From assembly GCF_036898095.1 (NCBI RefSeq), contig NC_090725.1, positions 320,802,539-320,866,538 of the forward strand: DNA of 64,000 nt. The letters are read 5' to 3'. Numbering within the stretch: position 1 is the stretch's first letter; each line of letters starts with the position of its first letter. The position numbers and the translations under genes were made by a program. Positions 20,701 to 34,855 of the stretch are shown here, in pieces. This DNA comes from Palaemon carinicauda. Lineage: Eukaryota > Arthropoda > Malacostraca > Decapoda > Palaemonidae. The notes under the pieces are model-generated. The model had not been told where the DNA came from and searched no databases. It was given only the letters and a program-made list of their open reading frames with translations.

Positions 20701-22194
20701 AACGTTATAGATGCTGTGTGAGCTAAAATATGACAGTAATTTTTGTCTTCTTTGAGTATTTGAACGTTATAGATGCTGTCTGAGGGAAAACCCGGCAGTA
20801 TTTTTAGTCATCTTTAATTATTTGATCGTTATAGATGCTGTCTGGGGGAAAATCCGGCAGTAGTTTTTAGTCTTATTTAAGTATTTGAACGTTATAGATG
20901 CTGTCTGAGGGAAAATCCGGCAGTATTTTTAGTCTTCTTTAAGTATTTGAACGTTATAGATGCTCTCTGAGGGAAAATCCGGCAGTATTTTTAGTCTTCT
21001 TTTAGTATTTGAACGTTTTAGATGCAGTCTGAGCGAAGATTAGGCAGTAATTTCAGTCTTTTCGAAGTATTTTGAACGTTATAGATGCTGTGTGAGCTAA
21101 AATCTGGCAGTATTTTTAGTCTTCTTTAAGTATTTGAACGTTATAGATGCTGTCTGAGGGAAAATCCGACAGTATTTTTAGTCTTCTTTAAGTATTTGAA
21201 CGTTATAGATGCTGTCTGAGGGAAAATCCGGCAGTATTTTTAGTCTTCTTTAAGTATTTGAACGTTTTAGATGCAGTCTGAGCGAAGATTTGTCAGTAAT
21301 TTCAGTCTTTTCGAAGAATTTTGAACGTTATAGATGATGTGTGAGCTAAAATCTGGCAGTATTTTTAGTCTTCTTTACGTATTTGAACGTTATAGATGCT
21401 GTCTGAGGGAAAATTCGGCAGTATTTTTAGTCTTCTTTAAGTATTTGAACGTTATAGATGCTGTCTGAGGTAACATCCGGCAGTATTTTTAGTCTTCTTT
21501 AAGTATTTGAACGTTTTAGCTGCAGTCTGAGCGAAGATTTGGCAGTAATTTCAGTCTTTTCGAAGTATTTTGAACGTTATAGATGCTGTGTGAGCTAAAA
21601 TCTGGCAGTATTTTTATTCTTTAAGTATTTGAACGTTATAGATGCTGTCTGAGTGAAAATCCGGCAGTATTTTTAGTCATCTTTAAGTATTTGAACGTTA
21701 TAGATGCTGTCTGAGGGAAAATCTGGCAGTATTTTTAGTCTTCTTTAAGTATTTGAACATTTTAGATGCAGTCTGAGCGAAGATTTGGCAGTAATTTCAG
21801 TCTTTTCGAAGTATTTTGAACGTTATAGATGCTGTGTGAGCTAAAATCTGGCAGTATTTTTAGTCTTCTTTAAGTATTTGAACGTTATAGATGCTCTCTG
21901 AGGGAAAATCCGGCAGTATTTTTAGTGTTCTTTAAGTATTTGATCGTTATAGATGCTGTCTGGGGGAGAATCCGGCAGTATTTTTAGTCTTCTTTAAGTA
22001 TTTGAACGTTATAGATGCTGTCTGAGGGAAAATCCGGCAGTATTTTTAGTCTTCTTTAAGTATTTGAACGTTTTAGATGCAGTCTGAGCGATGATTTGGC
22101 AGTAATTTCAGTCTTTTCGAAGTATTTTGACCGTTATAGATGCTGTGTGAGCTAAAATCTGGCAGTATTTTTAGTCTTCTCGAAATATTTTTAA
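17788..22194 (+). repeat. Higher-order unit 2 (4,407 bp)
   Basis: Head 1,370 bp, spacer 19158-19370, arm 2,824 bp. The arm is the simplest of units 1-3, with one copy of the TTAAACG variant (19886), and so serves as the reference for the expansions in its neighbours. Confidence 0.9.
19158..19370 (+). repeat. Non-monomeric unit spacer 2
   Basis: 213 bp, same boundaries as spacer 1; GATGAACATAAAG variant. Confidence 0.9.
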
Positions 22195-25100
22195 CGCTGT
22201 AGATCTTTTTGATGGAAGGGTTGACAGTAATTTTAATCTTCTCAAAGTATTTGGAACGTTATATATGCTTTTGGGGGTAGATATGGAAGTGATTTTAATC
22301 TTTTCGGAGTATTTTGAAAGTTATTGAAGCTATCTGAGCGAGCATCTGGCAGTAATTTTAGTCTTCTCAAAGTATTTTGAACGTTATAAATGCTTTCTGT
22401 GGGAAGATTTGGCAGTGATTTCAGTCTTCTCGAAGTATTTTGAACGTTATAAATGCTTTCTGTGGGAAGATTTGGCAGTGATTTTAGTCTTCTCGAAGTA
22501 TTTTGAACGTTATAAATGCTTTCTGCGGGAAGATTTGGCAGTGATTTTAGTCTTTTCGAAGTATTTGGAACGTTATAAATGCTTTCTGCGGGAAGATTGG
22601 GCAGTGATTTTAGTCTTTTCGAAGTATTTTGAACGTTATAAATGCTTTTTGCGGGAAGATTGGGCAGTGATTTTAGTCTTTTCGAAGTATTTTGAACGTT
22701 ATAAATGCTTTCTGCGGGAAGATTTGGCAGTGATTTTAGTCGTTTCAAAGTATTGTGAACGCTATAGATGCTGTGTGAGGGAAGATCTGGCAGTAATTTT
22801 AGTCTTTTCGAAGTACTTGGAACGTTATAGATGCTCCTGAGCGAAGATCTGTAAGTGATTTTATTCTTTTCAAAGTATTTTGAAAATTATTGAACCTATC
22901 TGAGAGAGCATCTGGCAGTAATTTTAGTCTACTCGAAGTATTCTGAACGTTATTGATGCTGTCTGAGCAAAAATCTGACAGTATTTTCAATGTTTCTGAA
23001 GTATTTGAACGTTATAAATGGTGTCTGAGGGAAAATCGGGCAGTATTTTTAGTCTTTCCGTAGTATTTTTAACGTTATAGTGGCTGTTTGAGGGAAGATA
23101 TAGCATTAATTTTAGTATTGAAATATTTTGAACGTTATAGATGCTAGTTGAGGGAAAATTTGACAGTAATTTTAATCTTCGCGAAGTATTTTGAACGTTA
23201 TGGATGCTCTATGACCGTAGATTAGCATTAATTTCAGTCTTCTCGACGAATTTTGAACGTTATTGATGCTGTCTGAGCGAAGGTGTGGCAGTAATTTTGG
23301 TCTTTTAGAAGTGTTTTTTTGATATTATAGATTCTTCTGAAACGAAGGTTTGGCAGTTATTTTAGTCTTCTTTAAGTGTTTTAAATGTTACATATGCTTT
23401 TTGAGCGTAGATTTGGCAGAAATTTAGCCCTCTCAAAGTGTTTTAAATATTATAGATGCTGTCTGAGCGATTATCTGTCTGTAATTTTAGTTTTCTCGCA
23501 GCGTTTTAAATATTATAGATGCTCTATGAGCGAAGATCTGGCAGTAATTTTAGTCTTTTCAAAGTTTTCTCGAGTTTTTCTGTCTATAATTCATTGTTCT
23601 CGTATATCAGCAATCCTCTTATAGTGATGAACATAAAGCGTAATTGAAAGAACTCCTCTCTTGCTCTGTAAAATCCCTTTGGTCTTGTCAATTAGGTTTT
23701 TTGACAAACCTGTGGTTTTAATCAATGGTACAAAAAAATTTACAACATAATTATTTTTTTTTTCATTTGATTAAGTACTTTTAGTCTTCTCGAATTATTT
23801 TGAACATTATATTGCGGTCTGAGTGAAGATTTGGCAGTAATTTTAATCTTTTCAAAGTATTTCGAACGTTATAGATATGGCCTGAGCGAAGAAAAATAGT
23901 AATTTTATTCTTTTCGAAGCATTTTGAACGTTATAGATGCCGTCTGAGCGATGATCTGGCCGTAATTTCAGTCCTCTCGAAGTATTTTAAGCGTTATAGA
24001 TGCTGTCTGAGCGGAGATATGACAGTAATTTTTGTCTTCTTTGAGTATTTGAACGTTATAGATGCTGTCTGAGGGAATATCCAGCATTATTTTTAGTCTT
24101 CTTTAAGTATTTGAACGTTATAGATGCTGTCTGAGGGAAAACCCGGCAGTATTTTTAGTCTTCTTTAAGTATTTGATCGTTATAGATGCTATCTGCGGGA
24201 AAATCCAGCAGTATTTTTAGTCTTCTTTTAGTATTTAAACGTTTTAGATGCAGTCTGAGCGAAGATTTGGCAGTAATTTCAGTCTTTTCGGAGTATTTTG
24301 AACGTTATAGATGCTGTGTGAGCTAAAATCTGGCAGTATTTTTTGTCTTCTTTAAGTATTTGATCGTTATAGATGCTGTCTGAGGGAAAATCCGGCAGTA
24401 TTTTTAGTCTTCTTTAAGTATTTGAACGTTATAGATGCTGTCTTAGGGAAAATCCGGCAGTATTTTTAGTCTTCTTTAAGTATTTGAACGTTTTAGATGC
24501 AGTCTGAGCGAAGATTTGACAGTAATTTCAGTCTTTTCGAAGAATTTTTAACGTTATTGATGCTGTGTGAGCTAAAATCTTGCAGTATTTTTAGTCTTCT
24601 TCAAGTATTTGAACGTTATAGATGCTGTCTGAGCGAAAATCCGGCAGTATTTTTAGTCTTCTTTAAGTATTTGAACGTTATAGATGCTGTTTGAGGGAAA
24701 ATCCGGAAGTATTTTTAGTCTTCTTTAAGTATTTGAACGTTTTAGATGCAGTCTGAGCGAAGATTTGACAGTCATTTCAGTCTTTTCGAATTATTTTGAA
24801 CGTTATAGATGCTGTCTGAGGGAAAATCCGGCAGTATTTTTAGTCTTCTTTAAGTATTTGAACGTTATAGATGCTGTCTTAGGGAAAATCCGGCAGTATT
24901 TTTAGTCTTCTTTAAGTATTTGAACGTTTTAGATGCAGTCTGAGCGAAGATTTGGCAGTAATTTCAGTCTTTTTGAAGTATTTTGAACGTTATTGATGCT
25001 GTGTGAGCTAAAATCTTGCAGTATTTTTAGTCTTCTTCAAGTATTTGAACGTTATAGATGCTGTCTGAGGGAAAATCCGGCAGTATTTTTAGTCTTCTTT

Positions 25101-26973
25101 AAGTATTTGAACGTTATAGATGCTGTTTGAGGGAAAATCCTACAGTATTTTTAGTCTTCTTTAAGTATTTGAACGTTTTAGATGCAGTCTGAGCGAAGAT
25201 TTGACAGTCATTTCAGTCTTTTCGAATTATTTTGAACGTTATAGATGCTGTGTGAGCTAAAATCTGGCAGTATTTTTAGTCTTCTTTAAGTATTTGAACG
25301 TTATAGATGCTGTCTGGGGGAAAATCCGGTAGTATTTTTAGTCTTCTTTAAGTATTTGAACGTTATAGATGCTGTCAGAGGGGAAATCCAGCAGTATTTT
25401 TAGTCTTCTCTATGTATTTGAATGTTTAAGATGCAGTCTGAGCGAAGATTTGGCAGTAATTTCAGTCTTTTCGAAGTATTTTGAACGTTATAGATGCTGT
25501 GTGAGCTAAAATATGACAGTAAATTTTGTCTTCTTTGAGTATTTGAACGTTATAGATGCTGTCTGAGGGAAAACCCGGCAGTATTTTTAGTCATCTTTAA
25601 TTATTTGATCGTTATAGATGCTGTCTGGGGGAAAATCCGGCAGTAGTTTTTAGTCTTCTTTAAGTATTTGAACGTTATAGATGCTGTCTGAGGGAAAATC
25701 CGGCAGTATTTTTAGTCTTCTTTAAGTATTTGAACGTTATAGATGCTCTCTGAGGGAAAATCCGGCAGTATTTTTAGTCTTCTTTTAGTATTTGAACGTT
25801 TTAGATGCAGTCTGAGCGAAGATTAGGCAGTAATTTCAGTCTTTTCGAAGTATTTTGAACGTTATAGATGCTGTGTGAGCTAAAATCTGGCAGTATTTTT
25901 AGTCTTCTTTAAGTATTTGAACGTTATAGATGCTGTCTGAGGGAAAATCCGACAGTATTTTTAGTCTTCTTTAAGTATTTGAACGTTATAGATGCTGTCT
26001 GAGGGAAAATCCGGCAGTATTTTTAGTCTTCTTTAAGTATTTGAACGTTTTAGATGCAGTCTGAGCGAAGATTTGTCAGTAATTTCAGTCTTTTCGAAGA
26101 ATTTTGAACGTTATAGATGCTGTGTGAGCTAAAATCTGGCAGTATTTTTAGTCTTCTTTACGTATTTGAACGTTATAGATGCTGTCTGAGGGAAAATTCG
26201 GCAGTATTTTTAGTCTTCTTTAAGTATTTGAACGTTATAGATGCTGTCTGAGGTAACATCCGGCAGTATTTTTAGTCTTCTTTAAGTATTTGAACGTTTT
26301 AGCTGCAGTCTGAGCGAAGATTTGGCAGTAATTTCAGTCTTTTCGAAGTATTTTGAACGTTATAGATGCTGTGTGAACTAAAATCTGGCAGTATTTTTAT
26401 TCTTTAAGTATTTGAACGTTATAGATGCTGAGTGAAAATCCGGCAGTATTTTTAGTCATCTTTAAGTATTTGAACGTTATAGATGCTGTCTGAGGGAAAA
26501 TCTGGCAGTATTTTTAGTCTTCTTTAAGTATTTGAACGTTTTAGATGCAGTCTGAGCGAAGATTTGGCAGTAATTTCAGTCTTTTCGAAGTATTTTGAAC
26601 GTTATAGATGCTGTGTGAGCTAAAATCTGGCAGTATTTTTAGTCTTCTTTAAGTATTTGAACGTTATAGATGCTCTCTGAGGGAAAATCCGGCAGTATTT
26701 TTAGTGTTCTTTAAGTATTTGATCGTTATAGATGCTGTCTGGGGGAGAATCCGGCAGTATTTTTAGTCTTCTTTAAGTATTTGAACGTTATAGATGCTGT
26801 CTGAGGGAAAATCCGGCAGTATTTTTAGTCTTCTTTAAGTATTTGAACGTTTTAGATGCAGTCTGAGCGATGATTTGGCAGTAATTTCAGTCTTTTCGAA
26901 GTATTTTGACCGTTATAGATGCTGTGTGAGCTAAAATCTGGCAGTATTTTTAGTCTTCTCGAAATATTTTTAA
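22195..26973 (+). repeat. Higher-order unit 3 (4,779 bp)
   Basis: Head 1,370 bp, spacer 23565-23778, arm 3,195 bp. A rare TCTTAGGG monomer variant appears at 24441 and again at 24877, marking a 436-bp (seven-monomer) tandem duplication private to this unit. Confidence 0.9.
23565..23778 (+). repeat. Non-monomeric unit spacer 3
   Basis: 214 bp; GATGAACATAAAG variant, with a private A-to-T change (ATCAATGG) in the shared ATCAAAGG. Confidence 0.9.
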
Positions 26974-29390
26974 CGCTGTAGATCTTTTTGATGGAAGGGT
27001 TGACAGTAATTTTAATCTTCTCAAAGTATTTGGAACGTTATATATGCTTCTGGGGGTAGATATGGAAGTGATTTTAATCTTTTCGGAGTATTTTGAAAGT
27101 TATTGAAGCTATCTGAGCGAGCATCTGGCAGTAATTTTAGTCTTCTCAAAGTATTTTGAACGTTATAAATGCTTTCTGTGGGAAGATTTGGCAGTGATTT
27201 CAGTCTTCTCGAAGTATTTCGAACGTTATAAATGCTTTCTGTGTGAAGATTTGGCAGTGATTTTAGTCTTCTCGAAGTATTTTGAATGTTATAAATGCTT
27301 TCTGCGGGAAGATTTGGCAGTGATTTTAGTCTTTTCGAAGTATTTGGAACGTTATAAATGCTTTCTGCGGGAAGATTGGGCAGTGATTTTAGTCTTTTCG
27401 GAGTATTTTGAACGTTATAAATGCTTTTTGCGGGAAGATTTGGCAGTGATTTTAGTCGTTTCAAAGTATTGTGAACGCTATAGATGCTGTGTGAGGGAAG
27501 ATCTGGCAGTAATTTTAGTCTTTTCGAAGTACTTGGAACGTTATAGATGCTCCTGAGCGAAGATCTGTAAGTGATTTTATTCTTTTCAAAGTATTTTGAA
27601 AATTTTTGAACCTATCTGAGAGAGCATCTGGCAGTAATTTTAGTCTACTCGAAGTATTTTGAACGTTATTGATGCTGTGTGAGCAAAAATCTGACAGTAT
27701 TTTCAATGTTTCTGAAGTATTTGAACGTTATAAATGGTGTCTGAGGGAAAATCGGGCAGTATTTTTAGTCTTTCCGTAGTATTTTTAACGTTATAATGGC
27801 TTTTTGAGGGAAGATATAGCATCAATTTTAGTATTGAAATATTTTGAACGTTATAGATGCTAGTTGAGGGAAAATTTGACAGTAATTTTAATCTTCGCGA
27901 AGTATTTTGAACGTTATGGATGCTCTGTGACCGTAGATTAGCATTAATTTCAGTCTTCTCGACGAATTTTGAACGTTATTGATGCTGTCTGAGCGAAGGT
28001 GTGGCAGTAATTTTGGTCTTTTAGAAGTGTTTTTTTGATATTATAGATTCTTCTGAAACGAAGGTTTGGCAGTTATTTTAGTCTTCTTTAAGTGTTTTAA
28101 ATGTTACATATGCTTTCTGAGCGTAGATTTGGCAGAAATTTAGCCCTCTCAAAGTGTTTTAAATATTATAGATGCTGTCTGAGCGATGATCTGTCTGTAA
28201 TATTAGTTTTCTCGCAGCGTTTTAAATATTATTGATGCTCTCTGAGCGAAGGTCTGGCAGTAATTTTAGTCTTTTCAAAGTTTTCTCGAGTTTTTCTGTC
28301 TATAATTCATTGTTCTCGTATATCAGCAATCCTCTTATAGTGATGAACATAAAGCGTAATTGAAAGTACTCCTCTCTTGCTCTGTAAAATCCCTTTGGTC
28401 TTGTCAATTAGGTTTTTTGACAAACCTGTGGTTTTAATCAAAGGTACAAAAAAATTTACAACATAATTATTTTTTTTTCATTTGATTAAGTACTTTTAGT
28501 CTTCTCGAATTATTTTGAACATTATATTGCGGTCTGAGTGAAGATTTGGCAGTAATTTTAGTCTTTTCAAAGTATTTCGAACGTTATAGATATGGCCTGA
28601 GCGAAGAAATATAGTAATTTTATTCTTTTCGAAGCATTTTGAACGTTATAGATGCCGTCTGAGCGATGATCTGGCCGTAATTTCAGTCCTCTCGAAGTAT
28701 TTTAAGCGTTATAGATGCTGTCTGAGCGGAGATATGACAGTAATTTTTGTCTTCTTTGAGTATTTGAACGTTATAGATGCTGTCTGAGGGAAAACCGGCA
28801 GTATTTTTAGTGTTCTTTAAGTATTTGATCGTTATAGATGCTTTCTGGGGGAAAATCTGGCAGTATTTTTAGTCTTCTTTAAGTATTTGAACGTTATAGA
28901 TGCTGTCTGAGGGAAAGCCCGGCAGTATTTTTAGTCTTCTTTGAGTATTTGATCGTTATAGATGCTGTCTGGGGGAAAATCCGGCAGTATTTTTAGTCTT
29001 CTTTTAGTATTTAAATGTTTTAGATGCAGTCTGAGCGAAGATTTGGCAGTAATTTCAGTCTTTTCGGAGTATTTTGAACGTTATAGATGCTGTGTGAGCT
29101 AAAATCTGGCAGTATTTTTTGTCTTCTTTAAGTATTTGATCGTTATAGATGCTGTCTGAGGGAAAATCCGGCAGTATTTTTAGTCTTCTTTAAGTATTTG
29201 AACGTTATAGATGCTGTCTTAGGGAAAATCCGGCAGTATTTTTAGTCTTCTTTAAGTATTTGAACGTTTTAGATGCAGTCTGAGCGAAGATTTGGCAGTA
29301 ATTTCAGTGTTTTCGAAGTATTTTGACCGTTATAGATGCTGTGTGAGCTAAAATCTGGCAGTATTTTTAGTCTTCTCGAAATATTTTTAA
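26974..29390 (+). repeat. Higher-order unit 4, internally deleted (2,417 bp)
   Basis: The head is 1,307 bp, exactly one 63-bp monomer shorter than in all other complete units. The spacer is at 28281-28493. The arm is only 897 bp. The TCTTAGGG variant (29217), which normally lies early in the arm, is followed almost at once by GACCG (29325), which marks the last type A monomer before the next marker. About 1.8-1.9 kb of arm is missing, and the join lies inside a type A monomer, as expected for unequal crossing-over. Confidence 0.9.
28281..28493 (+). repeat. Non-monomeric unit spacer 4
   Basis: 213 bp; GATGAACATAAAG variant with a private GAAAGTACTCC in place of GAAAGAACTCC. Confidence 0.9.
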
Positions 29391-32300
29391 CGCTGTAGAT
29401 CTTTTTGATGGAAGGGTTGACAGTAATTTTAATCTTCTCAAAGTATTTGGAACATTATATTTGCTTCTAAGGGAAGATATGGAAGTGATTTTAATCTTTT
29501 CGGAGTATTTTGAAAGTTATTGAGGCTATCTGAGCGACCATCTGGCAGTAATTTTAGTCTTCTACAAGTATTTTGAACGTTATAAATGCTTTCTGTGGGA
29601 AGATTTGGCAGTGATTTCAGTCTTCTCGGAGTATTTTGAACGTTATAAATGCTTTCTGTGGGAAGATTTGGCAGTGATTTTAGTCTTCTCGAAGTATTTT
29701 GAACATTATAAATGCTTTCTGCGGGAAGATTTGGCAGTGATTTTAGTCTTTTCGAAGTATTTGGAACGTTATAAATGCTTTTTGCGGGAAGATTTTGCAG
29801 TGATTTTAGTCTTTTCGAAGTATTTTGAACGTTATAAATGCTTTTTGCGGGAAGATTTGGCAGTGATTTTAGTCTTTTCGAAGTATTTTGAACGTTATAA
29901 ATGCTTTCTGCGGGAAGATTTGGCAGTGATTTTAGTCGTTTCAAAGTATTGTGAACGCTATAGATGCTGTGTGAGGGAAGATCTGGCAGTAATTTTAGTC
30001 TTTTCGAAGTACTTGGAACGTTATAGATGCTCCTGAGCGAAGATCTGTAAGTGATTTTATTCTTTTCAAAGTATTTTGAAAATTATTGAACCTATCTGAG
30101 AGAGCATCTGGCAGTAATTTTAGTCTACTCGAAGTATTTTGAACGTTATTGATGCTGTCTGAGCAAAAATCTGACAGTATTTTCAATGTTTCTGAAGTAT
30201 TTGAACGTTATAAATGGTGTCTGAGGGAAAATCGGGCAGTATTTTTAGTCTTTCCGTAGTATTTTTAACGTTATAGTGGCTGTTTGAGGGAAGATATAGC
30301 ATTAATTTTAGTATTGAAATATTTTGAACGTTATAGATGCTAGTTGAGGGAAAATTTGACAGTAATTTTAATCTTCGCGAAGTATTTTGAACGTTATGGA
30401 TGCTGTGTGACCGTAGATTAGCATTAATTTCAGTCTTCTCGACGAATTTTGAACGTTATTGATGCTGTCTGAGCGAAGGTGTGGCAGTAATTTTGGTCTT
30501 TTAGAAGTGTTTTTTTGATATTATAGATTCTTCTGAAACGAAGGTTTGGCAGTTATTTTAGTCTTCTTTAAGTGTTTTAAATGTTACTTATGCTTTCTGA
30601 GCGTAGATTTGGCAGAAATTTAGCCCTCTCAAAGTGTTTTAAATATTATAGATGCTGTCTGAGCGATGATCTGTCTGTAATTTTAGTTTTCTCGCAGCGT
30701 TTTAAATATTATAGATGCTCTATGAGCGAAGGTCTGACAGTAATTTTAGTCTTTTCAAAGTTTTCTCGAGTTTTTCTGTCTATAATTCATTGTTCTCGTA
30801 TATCAGCAATCCTCTTATAGTGATGAATATAAAGCGTAATTGAAAGAACTCCTCTCTTGCTCTGTAAAATCCCTTTGGTCTTGTCAATTAGGTTTTTTGA
30901 CAAACCTGTGGTTTTAATCAAAGGTACAAAAAAATTTACAACATAATTATTTTTTTTTTCAATTGATTAAGTACTTTTAGTCTTCTTGAATTATTTTGAA
31001 CATTATATTGCGGTCTGAGTGAAGATTTGGCAGTAATTTTAGTCTTTTCAAAGTATTTCGAACGTTATAGATATGGCCTGAGCGAAGAAATATAGTAATT
31101 TTATTCTTTTCGAAGCATTTTGAACGTTATAGATGCCGTCTGAGCGATGATCTGGCCGTAATTTCAGTCCTCTCGAAGTATTTTAAGCGTTATAGATGCT
31201 GTCTGAGCTGAGATATGACAGTAATTTTTGTCTTCTTTGAGTATTTGAACGTTATAGATGCTGTCTGAGGGAAAACCGGCAGTATTTTTAGTCTTCTTTG
31301 AGTATTTGATCGTTATAGATGCTTTCTGGGGGAAAATCTGGCAGTATTTTTAGTCTTCTTTAAGTATTTGAACGTTATAGATGCTATCTGGGGGAAAATC
31401 CGGCAGTATTTTTAGTCTTCTTTTAGTATTTAAACGTTTTAGATGCAGTCTGAGCGAAGATTTGGCAGTAATTTCAGTCTTTTCGGAGTATTTTGAACGT
31501 TATAGATGCTGTGTGAGCTAAAATCTGGCAGTATTTTTTGTCTTCTTCAAGTATTTGATCGTTATAGATGCTGTCTGAGGGAAAATCCGGCAGTATTTTT
31601 AGTCTTCTTTAAGTATTTGAACGTTATAGATGCTGTCTTAGGGAAAATCCGGCAGTATTTTTAGTCTTCTTTAAGTATTTGAACGTTTTAGATGCAGTCT
31701 GAGCGAAGATTTGACTGTAATTTCAGTTTTTTCGAAGTATTTTGAACGTTATTGATGCTGTGTGAGCTAAAATCTTGCAGTATTTTTAGTCTTCTTTAAG
31801 TATTTGAACGTTATACATGCTGTGTGAGGGAAAATCCGGCAGTATTTTTAGTCTTCTTTAAGTATTTGAACGTTATAGATGCTGTTTGAGGGAAAATCCT
31901 ACAGTATTTTTAGTCTTCTTTAAGTATATGAACGTTTTAGATGCTGTCTGAGCGAAGATTTGACAGTCATTTCAGTCTTTTCGAATTATTTTGAACGTTA
32001 TAGATGCTGTGTGAGCTAAAATATGGCAGTATTTTTAGTCTTCTTTAAGTATTTGAACGTTATAGATGCTGTCTGAGGGAAAATCCGGCAGTATTTTTAG
32101 TCTTCTTTAAGTATTTGAACGTTATAGATGCTGTCTGAGGGGAAATCCGGCAGTATTTTTAGTCTTCTTTATGTATTTGAATGTTTAAGATGCAGTCTGA
32201 GCGAAGATTTGGCAGTAATTTCAGTCTTTTCGAAGTATTTTGAACGTTATAGATGCTGTGTGAGCTAAAATATGACAGTAATTTTTGTCTTCTTTGAGTA

Positions 32301-33674
32301 TTTGAACGTTATAGATGCTGTCTGAGGGAAAACCCGGCAGTATTTTTAGTCATCTTTAATTATTTGATCGTTATAGATGCTGTCTGGGGGAAAATCCGGC
32401 AGTAGTTTTTAGTCTTCTTTAAGTATTTGAACGGTATAGATGCTGTCTGAGGGAAAATCAGGCAGTATTTTTAGTCTTCTTTAAGTATTTGAACGTTATA
32501 GATGCTCTCTGAGGGAAAATCCGGCAGTATTTTTAGTCTTCTTTTAGTATTTGAACGTTTTAGATGCAGTCTGAGCGAAGATTAGGCAGTAATTTCAGTC
32601 TTTTCGAAGTATTTTGAACGTTATAGATGCTGTGTGAGCTGAAATCTGGCAGTATTTTTAGTCTTCTTTAAGTATTTGAACGTTATAGATGCTGTCTGAG
32701 GGAAAATCTGCCAGTATTTTTAGTCTTCTTTAAGTATTTGAACGTTTTAGATGCAGTCTGAGCGAAGATTTGTCAGTAATTTCAGTCTTTTCGAAGAATT
32801 TTGAACGTTATAGATGCTGTGTGAGCTAAAATCTGGCAGTATTTTTAGTCTTCTTTACGTATTTGAACGTTATAGATGCTGTATGAGGGAAAATTCGGCA
32901 GTATTTTTAGTCTTCTTTAAGTATTTGAACGTTATAGATGCTGTCTGAGGTAACATCCGGCAGTATTTTTAGTCTTCTTTAAGTATTTGAACGTTTTAGC
33001 TGCAGTCTGAGCGAAGATTTGGCAGTAATTTCAGTCTTTTCGAAGTATTTTGAACGTTATAGATGCTGTGTGAGCTAAAATCTGGCAGTATTTTTATTCT
33101 TTAAGTATTTGAACGTTATAGATGCTGTCTGAGTGAAAATCCGGCAGTATTTTTAGTCTTCTTTAAGTATTTGAACGTTATAGATGCTGTCTGAGGGAAA
33201 ATCTGGCAGTATTTTTAGTCTTCTTTAAGTATTTGAACGTTTTAGATGCAGTCTGAGCGAAGATTTGGCAGTAATTTCAGTCTTTTCGAAGTATTTTGAA
33301 CGTTATAGATGCTCTGTGAGCTAAAATCTGGCAGTATTTTTAGTGTTCTTTAAGTATTTGAACGTTATAGATGCTGTGTGAGGGAAAATCCGGTAGTATT
33401 TTTAGTCTTCTTTAAGTATTTGATCGTTATAGATGCTGTCGGGGGGAAAATCCGGCAGTATTTTTAGTCTTTTTTAAGTATTTGAACGTTATAGATGCTG
33501 TCTGAGGGAAAATCCGGCAGCATTTTTAGTCTTCTTTAAGTATTTGAACGTTTTAGATGCAGTCTGAGCGAAGATTTGGCAGTAATTTCAGTCTTTTCGA
33601 AGTATTTTGACCGTTATAGATGCTGTGTGAGCTAAAATCTGGTAGTATTTTTAGTCTTCTCGAAATATTTTTAA
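29391..33674 (+). repeat. Higher-order unit 5 (4,284 bp)
   Basis: Head 1,370 bp, spacer 30761-30974, arm 2,700 bp. The arm shares the rare GACTGTAATTTCAG, TTATACATGC and AAGTATATGAACG variants with unit 6, making these two arms close relatives. Confidence 0.9.
30761..30974 (+). repeat. Non-monomeric unit spacer 5
   Basis: 214 bp; first unit with the GATGAATATAAAG variant, shared with units 6 and 8. Confidence 0.9.
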
Positions 33675-34851
33675 CGCTGTAGATCTTTTTGATGGAAGGG
33701 TTGACAGTAATTTTAATCTTCTCAAAGTATTTGGAACGTTATATATGCTTCTGGGGGAAGATATGGAAGTGATTTTAATCTTTTCGGAGTATTTTGAAAG
33801 TTATTGAAGCTATCTGAGCGAGCATCTGGCAGTAATTTTAGTCTTCTCAAAGTATTTTGAACGTTATAAATGCTTTCTGTGGGAAGATTTGGCAGTGATT
33901 TTAGTCTTCTCGGAGTATTTTGAACGTTATAAATGCTTTCTGTGGGAAGATTTGGCAGTGATTTTAGTCTTCTCGAAGTATTTTGAACGTTATAAATGCT
34001 TTCTGCGGGAAGATTTGGCAGTGATTTTAGTCTTCTCGAAGTATTTGGAACGTTATAAATGCTTTCTGCGGGAAGATTTGGCAGTGATTTTAGTCTTTTC
34101 AAAGTATTTTGAACGTTATAAATGCTTTTTGCGGGAAGATTTGGCAGTGATGTTAGTCTTTTCGAAGTATTTTGAACGTTATAAATGCTTTCTGCGGGAA
34201 GATTTGGCAGTGATTTTAGTCGTTTCAAAGTATTGTGAACGCTATAGATGCTGTCTGAGGGAAGATCTGGCAGTAATTTTAGTCTTTTCGAAGTACTTGG
34301 AACGTTATAGATGCTCCTGAGCGAAGATCTGTAAGTGATTATATTCTTTTCAAAGTATTTTGAAAATTTTTGAACCTATCTGAGAGAGCATCTGGCAGTA
34401 ATTTTAGTCTACTCGAAGTATTTTGAACGTTATTGATGCTGTCTGAGCAAAAATCTGACAGTATTTTCAATGTTTCTGAAGTATTTGAACGTTATAAATG
34501 GTGTCTGAGGGAAAATCGGGCAGTATTTTTAGTCTTTCCGTAGTATTTTTAACGTTATAGTGGCTGTTTGAGGGAAGATATAGCATTAATTTTAGTATTG
34601 AAATATTTTGAACGTTATAGATGCTAGTTGAGGGAAAATTTGACAGTAATTTTAATCTTCGCGAAGTATTTTGAACGTTATGGATGCTCTGTGACCGTAG
34701 ATTAGCATTAATTTCAGTCTTCTCGACGAATTTTGAACGTTATTGATGCTGTCTGAGCGAAGGTGTGGCAGTAATTTTGGTCTTTTAGAAGTGTTTTTTT
34801 GATATTATAGATTCTTCTGAAACGAAGGTTTGGCAGTTATTTTAGTCTTCT

Positions 34852-34855
34852 TTAA
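34852..34855. repeat. TTAA target duplication, left, element 1
   Basis: TTAA abuts the CCCTGG end and is matched at 37662-37665. Uninterrupted units have one TTAA at this place. Confidence 0.9.
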
